The notes under the pieces: model-generated
What the model was told of the DNA's origin: nothing
The model's database searches: none
What the model saw: the letters and a program-made list of their open reading frames with translations, nothing else
In this document: one piece after another, positions 1 to 7,750 of the stretch
How the letters are laid out: each line of letters starts with the position of its first letter
How positions within the stretch are numbered: position 1 is the stretch's first letter
From: Pseudidiomarina insulisalsae
GTDB lineage: Bacteria; Pseudomonadota; Gammaproteobacteria; Enterobacterales; Alteromonadaceae
NCBI RefSeq assembly: GCF_003987065.1
Contig: NZ_PIPY01000004.1
Coordinates: 163,318-227,317 of the forward strand
Reading direction: 5' to 3'
DNA length: 64,000 nt
Program-made: the position numbers and the translations under genes

Positions 1-858
1 AACTTGGTTTTTACCAAGATGCGCATCTTGAATTTCGCGGCGAACCGAATCGAAAATTTGCATTTCGAGTGTGAAGTCATCGCCGATGGTCATGTTGAAT
101 TGCTTCTCCTTTGCCTCAGCTAAGTTGAAGTCCTTAACTTCCTGTGAGTCCGAGACTACCCCTTGAACGCCAAGTATTCTTGAAATGGGCAAAAAAGCAG
201 TGAAATCTTTATCGTCTGGATTCCGCTTCAAATAGCGAAAGGCAAGGTAGGGCACACGTCCGCGATAGACGATACCGAGCGCATTGCCACGACGCTTAAT
301 AGGCTCATCACCTTGGTGACGCACGTAAGTGATGTCGATAACACTGCGGTTAAACACATCGCGCAATAATTGTTCAAATAGCTTTGGCTCAATCTTAGGC
401 GCTTGTAGTTGATGATCAGAGGGCGTGTATTCGACGGACCGGTTCCAGTTCGCAATCAAACCACGGTTTTCAGCATTGTGTTCCAGCATCTCGTGAGCAT
501 ACTTAAACAATGGCTCAAGTTTCGTCATTAATTGGGGATGCCGAATTCCTTCCAGGTGGCGCTCGGCGAGCAGTGTGGCTAATGCCGCTGGTTCGTTAAA
601 GTCCGGTGGTTGGCGTGTTCTGTCTCGCTTCTCCGTACTCACGGTCCACATTTGCTTTGTGCGATGCGCAGGCTCGCCATGCTTACGAATTCCATTTTTT
701 CCTAACGAGTCGTTTAAGTCCCGGATAATCGTGCGCTCGTTTTTCTCGATGCCATAATCGTGGTATAGCTTTTCGGTAATCTCTCGCGCAGACATTGGCC
801 CGTGTTCCAGGATCCGTTTAATACACTCGATACGCCACAGAATAGATGACTTATTCAT
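1..858 (-). CDS. WYL-domain transcriptional regulator (C-terminus beyond window)
   Basis: Open leftward frame from an ATG at 858 through the window edge, 286 codons visible, so the C-terminus is missing. The first ~75 residues look like a winged helix-turn-helix (ILEHGPMSAREITEKL then a basic recognition segment ERTIIRDLNDSL). Residues ~180-225 contain a WYL-like strand pattern (RGRVPYLAFRYLKRN) in which the eponymous Trp is Pro. WYL regulators usually sense a nucleotide-like ligand and often control phage-defence loci; that role here is inferred. It overlaps the upstream 313-residue gene by 8 bp (ATGAATAA), implying translational coupling in one leftward operon. Confidence 0.8.
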   Translation of the reverse strand, partial: MNKSSILWRIECIKRILEHGPMSAREITEKLYHDYGIEKNERTIIRDLNDSLGKNGIRKHGEPAHRTKQMWTVSTEKRDRTRQPPDFNEPAALATLLAERHLEGIRHPQLMTKLEPLFKYAHEMLEHNAENRGLIANWNRSVEYTPSDHQLQAPKIEPKLFEQLLRDVFNRSVIDITYVRHQGDEPIKRRGNALGIVYRGRVPYLAFRYLKRNPDDKDFTAFLPISRILGVQGVVSDSQEVKDFNLAEAKEKQFNMTIGDDFTLEMQIFDSVRREIQDAHLGKNQV

Positions 859-1792
859 GGGCATGCTCCTCTTCAAGTTCTTCTGTGCGTTGCACCGCAC
901 AATGCAAGCGTAGCCATTGTCGGTAGACACGAAAATGCTGCTCAGCCTTTTGCTGCTGTTTTTCGTAAGTGGCCAGCTCTTTCTCCCTGCGGATTAAAGA
1001 TTTAAGAGTATTTTCTATGCCCACATCATGCAAATGATAACGATGGATGGTCGCATCAATTGAACTACGCAAGTTAGCTACTTCATTCTCAGTCTGCATG
1101 AACGCGCGGTGTAGCTCTAAGACTTTCGGATCTTTTTTACTTCGACTAAATCTTGACCGAGCTTCGGCCCGCAGGGTGATCAGCTTGGATTCATATTGAC
1201 GCACAGCTTCGCGTTGTTGCATCGCTGTGCGGATATCTTTTTGCATTGTCCCGTTAAACCGTACTTGACGTGAGGCATGATTGGTTGCGGACTCCGCTTT
1301 TATTGCCGCCTGGTGCAACTGCTCTAATTTGCCGTAATGTCGAAAAAAGCCGATTTGGGTGGCTTTGGAATGAAGATTTAATTCAGTCATTTGTTTAGTC
1401 GCGGTATCGAGAGATTCGCGCAACTGTGTAAGGTCGACGTGGCTTAAGTCGGAGCAATGATAATTAAGTCGCCATTCGCAGTATTTTTCTATTGCAGTGG
1501 TTGCGTCGGTGACGATAGCAAACCTTTGCCAGTTGGGGGCTGAACTTTTTTCACGGGGCTCACATAACCAAATATTCGAGCCTAGAGCTGTGCGCTCCGC
1601 AAGGTACATTTCAGTTTCGTCTTGAAACCAAAGTTGTACTTTTTCCAATGTCGTTGCACCTTTGACACGCATCACCCAGGTTAGCGCGTGCATCATCAAG
1701 TCAATATTGGGAGCTCGCTGGGCGTCAGTGTAATCATAATGTACGGGAGCCACCTGAGGACTGTGCTGAATGACGAGATATATCGGCGACAT
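851..1792 (-). CDS. Hypothetical protein with long helical/coiled-coil C-terminal half
   Basis: I do not recognise this 313-residue protein. The first ~105 residues look globular (W, Y and hydrophobic strands; motif WLCEPREKSSAPNW). From ~115 to the end it is rich in Glu, Gln, Arg, Lys and Ala with heptad-like spacing, predicting long helices or a coiled coil. No signal peptide or membrane segment is visible. The start is supported by AAAGGA seven bases upstream of the ATG. Its stop overlaps the start of the WYL regulator, so the two are probably made together; a structural partner or ligand-presenting subunit for the regulator or island is possible but unproven. Confidence 0.75.
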   Translation of the reverse strand: MSPIYLVIQHSPQVAPVHYDYTDAQRAPNIDLMMHALTWVMRVKGATTLEKVQLWFQDETEMYLAERTALGSNIWLCEPREKSSAPNWQRFAIVTDATTAIEKYCEWRLNYHCSDLSHVDLTQLRESLDTATKQMTELNLHSKATQIGFFRHYGKLEQLHQAAIKAESATNHASRQVRFNGTMQKDIRTAMQQREAVRQYESKLITLRAEARSRFSRSKKDPKVLELHRAFMQTENEVANLRSSIDATIHRYHLHDVGIENTLKSLIRREKELATYEKQQQKAEQHFRVYRQWLRLHCAVQRTEELEEEHAHE

Positions 1793-1905
1793 GTGCTGTT
1801 CCTTTTTTAAACTGTCCCTATCCTAATTAGTTTGCATGACACATTATGTCGCACAATGCGTGTACGCTTACCAAACACAAAAAAAACGAAAGTGGGGATC
1901 GAACT
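1793..1905. promoter_or_regulatory. Divergent intergenic region with short dyad repeats
   Basis: This 113-bp gap separates the leftward WYL operon from the rightward ADP-ribosylglycohydrolase operon and must hold both promoters. It contains the dyad GACA-N5-TGTC (about 1838-1850) followed by a related half-repeat CACAATGCGTGT (about 1852-1863). These are plausible operator elements for the WYL regulator. I could not assign convincing -35/-10 pairs, so only the general regulatory role is claimed. Confidence 0.4.
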
Positions 1906-2823
1906 ATGTCATTGACTATACAAGAGAAGCGCCAGGGATGCTATTGGGGCCAATGTGTCGGTGATGCTTTGGGGAGCATTGTCGAATTCAAAACCAAAGA
2001 GACAATCGCTAAAGCATATCCAAATGGTATTACAGAGCTTATAGCAAGCCCTGTATTTCCCACCGCAGAGCGTGGTCAATTGACAGATGATAGTGAGATG
2101 GCCATTGCTCTGATGACTTCAATGCATGACAGCGGGGGAAATTTTATCGGTTACGATCCTGATCGTGCCCTGAAGAATTACCGCGACTGGTACGATAGTG
2201 CCCCTATTGATTGCGGCTTCACCATATCACGTGGTATCACCGGCGATCCGAACCCTTCAAGCGAGGCCAACGGCGCGTTGATGCGTGTCAGCGCTTTGGC
2301 ACTACGTTCCGACTCAGTCGACGAAACAAGCGCAGTGAACTGGGCGCGCCAAGATTCGGAGCTAACACATCCGAATCCAGTTTGTGTCCAGGCAAATCAA
2401 CTGTTTGTAGCTCTAATTCGTCACATGTTGGTACATGATGAAACGTTTTCAGGAGAACAGTTGCATGAAGCTGCACAGCACTTGGTTTCAACATATCAGC
2501 TGAGTAGCCTCAGTGAGCTCGTCATGCAAGCGAAGCACCAGAATGTCTCCGATTTCTATATCAATATGGGCTGGGTGCGCCTAGCGCTGCAGAACGCCTT
2601 GTTTCATTTATTCAACGATACTCCCTGGCGAGAGGCGGTACACACGACCGTGATACAGGGGGGCGATACAGATACCAACGCAGCCATTGTCGGCGCGCTG
2701 CTAGGGGCGCGATCTGGAGCAAAGGAGATTCCAGAGCGGTGGCTACACGATGTAAAAAGCGCACGTCCTGCAAGACGTCCTGATTGGCTTCACGCTTATA
2801 CGGGAGCGCAGCTGATCAGCTAA
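1906..2823 (+). CDS. ADP-ribosylglycohydrolase family protein (DraG/ARH fold)
   Basis: 305 residues, the normal size for the family. It has the diagnostic metal-binding signatures: GDALG at residues 19-23, TDDSEM at 60-65, and GGDTDTNAA with D254 and D256 near the C-terminus; ANGALMR lies in the middle. The family removes ADP-ribose from Arg, Ser or other acceptors using a binuclear Mg2+ centre; the substrate here cannot be read from sequence. A start at 1906 is preferred over an in-frame one at 1846 because GGGGAT lies at good spacing before it and GDALG then sits near the N-terminus as in homologues. First gene of a rightward group with a membrane protein, a HhH-GPD-like protein and a nuclease-helicase. 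Confidence 0.9.
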   Translation: MSLTIQEKRQGCYWGQCVGDALGSIVEFKTKETIAKAYPNGITELIASPVFPTAERGQLTDDSEMAIALMTSMHDSGGNFIGYDPDRALKNYRDWYDSAPIDCGFTISRGITGDPNPSSEANGALMRVSALALRSDSVDETSAVNWARQDSELTHPNPVCVQANQLFVALIRHMLVHDETFSGEQLHEAAQHLVSTYQLSSLSELVMQAKHQNVSDFYINMGWVRLALQNALFHLFNDTPWREAVHTTVIQGGDTDTNAAIVGALLGARSGAKEIPERWLHDVKSARPARRPDWLHAYTGAQLIS

Positions 2824-2853
2824 AGCTCTGACAAAATCACGAGGAGAGCAACC

Positions 2854-3192
2854 ATGGAACTCGGAGGATTAATTCAGCAGTTGGCGATCGCCGCAGTAAT
2901 GCTTTGGCTGGGTTTTAAAGTCTTAAAGTGGGTTTTTATTTTTATAGCCGGGATCATTTACATAAATGGCTATATGTTTACGAATCACCCTATATGGTCC
3001 CTGATTTGTTATGGCTTTTTTATAACCCCTGGACATCCACTGGCAAGTTACATATGCGGACAGCTAGCGCTCATCATTGCGTTCAGTTACAAACAGGATA
3101 AATCAGGAACGCTGAAAGCTATGGGCCTGGGTGCTTTGTTGGGCGGATGGCTAGCGAAGCGCAATAGCAATAAATTACGAATAAAGGATTAA
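2854..3192 (+). CDS. Small multi-spanning membrane protein, unknown
   Basis: 112 residues, not recognised. Hydrophobic stretches at roughly 8-37, 44-62 and 64-78 suggest two or three transmembrane helices, followed by a Gly-rich segment (MGLGALLGGWLA) and a basic tail. A strong GAGGAG ribosome site lies seven bases before the ATG. It begins 30 bp after the ADP-ribosylglycohydrolase stop and is probably co-transcribed with it. Small membrane proteins in such islands sometimes act as effectors or anchors, but nothing here shows that. Confidence 0.65.
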   Translation: MELGGLIQQLAIAAVMLWLGFKVLKWVFIFIAGIIYINGYMFTNHPIWSLICYGFFITPGHPLASYICGQLALIIAFSYKQDKSGTLKAMGLGALLGGWLAKRNSNKLRIKD

Positions 3193-3195
3193 ATC

Positions 3196-3300
3196 ATGAG
3201 TAAAAGTTGGATAGTAAAGTTATCAGCAAATGCGACGAAATGTGATCTTGAGCTTGTCTCGAGGAGAGCTCGGGCTTACCACTGTTTGGTGACCTGCTAG
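3196..3300 (+). CDS. Possible 34-residue small ORF
   Basis: An ATG three bases after the preceding stop opens 34 codons (MSKSWIVKLSANATKCDLEL... ending in a Cys). AAAGGA overlaps the end of the upstream gene and could serve as ribosome site. There is no recognisable domain. The 154-bp gap in an otherwise compact gene row makes either a small gene or a decayed fragment plausible. Confidence 0.25.
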   Translation: MSKSWIVKLSANATKCDLELVSRRARAYHCLVTC

Positions 3301-3346
3301 CCGTGAAGTTTATAAATGATGACTTAATTTAACGGGAGAATCTCAT

Positions 3347-4327
3347 ATGAATCAGTTATCGTCGCTTTTTCAAACTCATATTGCCGATGGCATTGCACAA
3401 ACCTATCCTGATTTGAGCAACGCCGCTGAATTTATTACCAACTCACATCTCGACCCTAATAATTTTGCAATGCCAATGACCGAAAGTTCTGCGTCCGAGA
3501 TTCGAAACTTGTTAGCGCGAGGCAGTTATTCAACGGTTAACGACAAACTCAAGTTTGAGCCTACGCAAACAATCCGGGGTGTGATTCGCGTTATGGTGCG
3601 TACTCATTTGAATCGACAGGGTGTTGGATTTGTCAGTCGCAATTCGGCAAATAAAACCTTGGCCAAGCGGGTTTTACTTCCTTTCGAGGGTGAGTTTGAT
3701 TACGAACGGATGATTGATCATAACTGCTACATTGAAAGCTGGCAACGTGCTGCGGATACTAATCCTGCTGACTATGATGAAATCGATCGCCGCGCTATTG
3801 AAGGCCTGAAAAACCTCCGCGGTGGTCAACGCACCAATGCAGCCGTAGCTAAACATTTTTTGGGCAATGATAACTGGGCAAAAGTGCTTACCGGTATCTA
3901 CAGCGGATTACTTTATTTACATGAGCACTATGAATTTAATCCGGACACTTTATGGGCCGATATGAATGAGTGTCTCGGCAACGCCCAAGCGGCTAAAAAA
4001 CTCGTACGCAATGTTCAGTCCGGTATTCATCAATATGGAACAGCGCTTGCAGGTAGCTTTCTGGCTGACTTAGGGCATCCGGGCTTTGTGAAACCTGATA
4101 CACACGTGATTAGCGGTGTTGCCGCTATGCTTGGTAAAGACAACGTTTCTCAAGAAGAGGCGGTACATTTCGTCTACGAGCTTGCCGAAAAATATTCGGT
4201 ATCGCCGCGCGCAATCGATAAAATTTTCTATATTGGCTGTTCGGGTAAGCTTTACTTGTATGATTTAGAGATAAATAACTCGGGGCACTTTAAAGCCAAA
4301 TTTCTTAGCCAGTTACGCCAAATATAA
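3347..4327 (+). CDS. Hypothetical protein with HhH-GPD-like C-terminal domain
   Basis: 326 residues. The N-terminal ~150 residues are not recognised. Residues ~232-256 read TALAGSFLADLGHPGF then VKPDTHV, resembling the helix-hairpin-helix and catalytic-Asp strand of HhH-GPD base-excision glycosylases, in which the Asp of DTHV attacks the glycosidic bond. Further on DKIFYIGCSGKLYLY resembles the closing segment of uncharacterised HhH-GPD-like proteins. No 4Fe-4S cysteine cluster is visible. GGGAGAATCTC precedes the ATG. It ends 9 bp before the nuclease-helicase gene, suggesting a joint DNA-directed function. The call rests on one motif region and could be a fold-only similarity. Confidence 0.55.
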   Translation: MNQLSSLFQTHIADGIAQTYPDLSNAAEFITNSHLDPNNFAMPMTESSASEIRNLLARGSYSTVNDKLKFEPTQTIRGVIRVMVRTHLNRQGVGFVSRNSANKTLAKRVLLPFEGEFDYERMIDHNCYIESWQRAADTNPADYDEIDRRAIEGLKNLRGGQRTNAAVAKHFLGNDNWAKVLTGIYSGLLYLHEHYEFNPDTLWADMNECLGNAQAAKKLVRNVQSGIHQYGTALAGSFLADLGHPGFVKPDTHVISGVAAMLGKDNVSQEEAVHFVYELAEKYSVSPRAIDKIFYIGCSGKLYLYDLEINNSGHFKAKFLSQLRQI

Positions 4328-4336
4328 GGAAACGCC

Positions 4337-7300
4337 ATGCGCCAACTCAACGGACAGACTTTTTACTCACCTTCAGATTTAACTGAGTTCCACGACAGTC
4401 CGTTCGCAAGTTGGTGCAAGCTTTGTCATCGTGCGACAGGGGGAGAGTTTCCGACACCTGATCCTGAAGATGCGTTCTTAAAAATGCTACAAGACGCCGG
4501 CGAAGCGCATGAGCTCGGGTTGGTCAAGCAGTTGCATGAAGAAGGGCGAAATGTTGTTGATGTGAAGAAGCTGTGCCCTGGGAGTGACTTTCTAAAGCAA
4601 CATCAGGAAACCGTCCGGTTAATGAAAGAAGGAGCCGAGATCATTTTCCAGGCAGCGCTTATGGATGAGCCGTTTGCCGGTTACGCTGATTTTGTGGTGC
4701 GCGTCAACACACCCAGTGATCTTGGCGAACATAGTTATGAAGTATGGGACACCAAGTTATCGAAAACCGCGAAAGTTACGCATCTGCTGCAGTTGGTTGC
4801 CTATGCACAGATGCTTGAAAAAATTCAGGGGCATATGCCCAATACCGTTACCGTTGTACTGGGAAGTGGTGCGTTTGAAAGCTATCCGACAGCCGAATAC
4901 TTGCCCTATTTTTCTGTAACAAAAGAGAAGTTTATTGCGGCAGCCACTAACTTTGACCAGGACGCAATGCCTGATCCGTTTGAATCCAGGGAGTACGGCT
5001 CCTGGAGTACATTTGCCGAAGCACTCTTAGCTGAGCGGCGGCATTTGTCGTTAGTGGCAAATATTCGCCGCAGTCAAATCGTTAAATTAAATAGTGCAGG
5101 TATTCTAACGATAGATGAGCTCGCTGAGCTAAGTGATCTGTCTCAGGTGAAAATTCCAAATGCAACGCTCGAAAAGCTGCGCGAGCAAGCACAAGTGCAA
5201 ATTGCGACGGAACAAGCCGGCACGCCGCAATACCGTTTGCGCTCACCGAAGCCCAATGAACCAGAGCTCTTCTCTATGCTTGCACCTTTTAGCTCCGGTG
5301 ATATCTATTTTGACCTTGAGGGGGATCCATTAACTGAAGGTAGCCTTGAGTTTTTGTGGGGCATGACCGTATTTGATGATAACGGCAAGCAAGATTTTAT
5401 TGCCTATTGGGCGCATAACCAGGAGGAAGAAAAGCAAGCGCTTGCCAAGTTTTTTGAGCTCACCCTGGCTCGCTGGCAGCGTTACCCGCAGATGCGAGTT
5501 TATCATTACGCACCGTATGAAATGACCGCACTAAAACGCCTTGTGGCGCGCTATGGCATCTATGAAAATGAACTCGATGAAATGTTACGCGCCGAGCTGT
5601 TTGTCGATTTGTATAAAGTGGTTAAGAGTACGCTTATTATTGTCCAGCCGTCGTATTCAATTAAAAAGGTCGAGCTGTTTTACCGCGATGCTCGCGATAC
5701 CGAGATTGGTCTTGGCGGTGACGCAGTTGTAGCGTACCAGCAATGGACAGAGCTGGGCGATAAAACAATTCTTGATGCCATTGAGCTATACAATAAAGAT
5801 GACTGCGACTCGACCTATGAGTTGGCGCAGTGGTTGCGGGGTTTACAAGCTATGCATCGTAGTGAAATAGCACAAGCAGCACATGATGTGGCAGATAAAG
5901 AAGGAGCTGCTGAACGCGAAAAGAAGCCTGATGACAATCTCGCGACAAAACAAGCGCTGCAAAAATTAGCCGACGCGCAGAGTGACGAGCTAGAGCGGTA
6001 TGCAATCGAGACATTGATGTATCTTATCGATTTCCACGCGCGCGAGGATAAACCAAAATGGTGGCAATTTTTTGAATGGCTTAACGCGTTTGACGAAGAG
6101 TTGATTGAAGAACGCAACGTTATTATTGATTGCAATGTACTTGATCGATCAGACGTTTCATTACGGATTCGTTGTAACACTGAGCAAGAAATGTCGTTGA
6201 GTATGGGCGCTGGTTTTGCATTAAAAATGCCGGAATTCCCTGAGCTAAGTGGTGCGGTTAAGGGAAAGGTTTCAGAGCTATTCGATGACGAGACGTTTGA
6301 GCTAAAGATGACTGGGAATGGTGCCGAACAAGCTCCCGATCAGTTCACTTTGGTAAGTCAGGAGTTTGTGCCAACCGGGCCACTGAAAAAAAGCTTAGTC
6401 GAACTTGCAGAGCAAGTGGTGAGACAAAAAGCATTACCTGATGACGTAGCGATTGAGATTATCAAGCGCGCTGCGCCTCGTTTTAGCAAAGCACTGGACA
6501 CCCTGAGTGCGAATCGTTGCTCACAGAACGAACGAGTTGGACAAATAGCGCAGCTGGTGGAGCATCTCGACCGCAGCTATTTGACGGTTCAAGGGCCACC
6601 GGGTACTGGCAAAACGTACACGGCGGCACGGGTGATTGGGCATTTAATGCACAACTATCCCCAGCTGGCCATTGGCATTACCAGTAATAGCCATAAAGCG
6701 CTGAATAACCTTTTAAAGAAGGTTGCGGAGTATTGCGCTGAGCAAGGCATCGCCTGCACATTTTATACGAGTAAGTTAGATGAGGAGCTAGAGGCTCTTG
6801 GTGTCGACTCCTACGAACAAAATACCAAAGCGGTGAGATTTGTTAGACCCAATGTAGTAATGGGCGGCACTGCATGGGTATTTTCCCGTAAAGATATGGC
6901 CAACACCCTCGACTATTTGTTCATTGATGAAGCGGGGCAAGTTGCTTTAGCCAATGTAATTGCGATGGCGCAAAGCACGCGTAACATTGTGCTCCTTGGC
7001 GATCAAATGCAACTTGGCCAACCAACGCAGGCGACACATCCTTTGGACTCAGGTCTATCAGCGCTCGATTATCTGATGAAGCATGAGCAAGTTGTACCTG
7101 AAGACAAAGGCGTACTGTTAAATCGCTCGTATCGTATGCATCACGATGTATTGGGTTTTATTAGTAGCATGGTGTATCAAGGCCGTCTGGAAGCCGATGA
7201 TGCCAATAAAAACCAACGTATTGACGTTACTTCTAATGACACTATCAAAAAGAAATCTGGCATCGAATTCCATCCGGTTGAGCACGATGGTAATACCGTG

Positions 7301-7729
7301 GCCAGCGACGAAGAAGCGGACTACATACAGCAGCTCTATCAGCAGCTGTTGCAGGCGCATTACACCGACAAAAATGACAAACAACAACTTATAACGAGCG
7401 ACGCTATTTTAATTGTGACACCTTATAATTTACAGGTGCAGCGGCTCAAACAACGCTTGCCGAAAGGCGCACGGGTAGGAACGGTTGACAAGTTTCAGGG
7501 GCAGGAAGCGCCGGTGGTTATTTTTAGTTTTTGCTCAAGCTCGCCGGATGAGAGTCCGCGCGGACTCGATTTCTTATTTGATATTCGTCGCATCAATGTC
7601 GCGGTTTCTCGCGCGCAGGCGTTGGCGATAGTAGTGGGTTCACCCCGTTTGTTAGATGTCTGTGCGACATCCATCCCGCTGATGAAAAAGGCTTCGTTGG
7701 TAGCCGAGTTAGGGCGGGTAGGGCGCTGA
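4337..7729 (+). CDS. TM0106-type RecB-like nuclease fused to SF1 helicase
   Basis: 1130 residues with three modules. Residues ~8-215 form a RecB/Cas4-like PD-(D/E)XK nuclease (D118 in YADFVV, then D138-T-K140). Residues ~320-510 form an RNase-H-like exonuclease module (DLEGDP at ~326, YNKDDCDSTYEL at the end). Residues ~730-1130 form an SF1 (Upf1/Dna2-like) helicase: Walker A GPPGTGKT at ~753, DEAG at ~864, GDQMQLGQP, YRMHHDV, TVDKFQGQE at ~1050 and RRINVAVSRAQ at ~1081. All key residues appear intact. Such fusions are presumed to unwind and cut nucleic acid. It follows the HhH-GPD-like gene by 9 bp and converges on the AAA+ gene. Confidence 0.88.
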   Translation: MRQLNGQTFYSPSDLTEFHDSPFASWCKLCHRATGGEFPTPDPEDAFLKMLQDAGEAHELGLVKQLHEEGRNVVDVKKLCPGSDFLKQHQETVRLMKEGAEIIFQAALMDEPFAGYADFVVRVNTPSDLGEHSYEVWDTKLSKTAKVTHLLQLVAYAQMLEKIQGHMPNTVTVVLGSGAFESYPTAEYLPYFSVTKEKFIAAATNFDQDAMPDPFESREYGSWSTFAEALLAERRHLSLVANIRRSQIVKLNSAGILTIDELAELSDLSQVKIPNATLEKLREQAQVQIATEQAGTPQYRLRSPKPNEPELFSMLAPFSSGDIYFDLEGDPLTEGSLEFLWGMTVFDDNGKQDFIAYWAHNQEEEKQALAKFFELTLARWQRYPQMRVYHYAPYEMTALKRLVARYGIYENELDEMLRAELFVDLYKVVKSTLIIVQPSYSIKKVELFYRDARDTEIGLGGDAVVAYQQWTELGDKTILDAIELYNKDDCDSTYELAQWLRGLQAMHRSEIAQAAHDVADKEGAAEREKKPDDNLATKQALQKLADAQSDELERYAIETLMYLIDFHAREDKPKWWQFFEWLNAFDEELIEERNVIIDCNVLDRSDVSLRIRCNTEQEMSLSMGAGFALKMPEFPELSGAVKGKVSELFDDETFELKMTGNGAEQAPDQFTLVSQEFVPTGPLKKSLVELAEQVVRQKALPDDVAIEIIKRAAPRFSKALDTLSANRCSQNERVGQIAQLVEHLDRSYLTVQGPPGTGKTYTAARVIGHLMHNYPQLAIGITSNSHKALNNLLKKVAEYCAEQGIACTFYTSKLDEELEALGVDSYEQNTKAVRFVRPNVVMGGTAWVFSRKDMANTLDYLFIDEAGQVALANVIAMAQSTRNIVLLGDQMQLGQPTQATHPLDSGLSALDYLMKHEQVVPEDKGVLLNRSYRMHHDVLGFISSMVYQGRLEADDANKNQRIDVTSNDTIKKKSGIEFHPVEHDGNTVASDEEADYIQQLYQQLLQAHYTDKNDKQQLITSDAILIVTPYNLQVQRLKQRLPKGARVGTVDKFQGQEAPVVIFSFCSSSPDESPRGLDFLFDIRRINVAVSRAQALAIVVGSPRLLDVCATSIPLMKKASLVAELGRVGR

Positions 7730-7746
7730 CCTATCAGTCGTGCGCC
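7722..7746. terminator. Weak hairpin between convergent genes
   Basis: GGCGC and GCGCC flank the helicase stop codon with an inner GAC/GTC pair, in the 21-bp gap between two convergent genes. There is no clear T tract, so terminator function is tentative. Confidence 0.25.
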
Positions 7747-7750
7747 TTCG

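Noticed and set aside
5815..6180. Leftward open frame inside the nuclease-helicase gene
   Set aside because: Shadow of the real rightward gene; Ser/Arg/Cys-rich with no ribosome site or recognisable domain.
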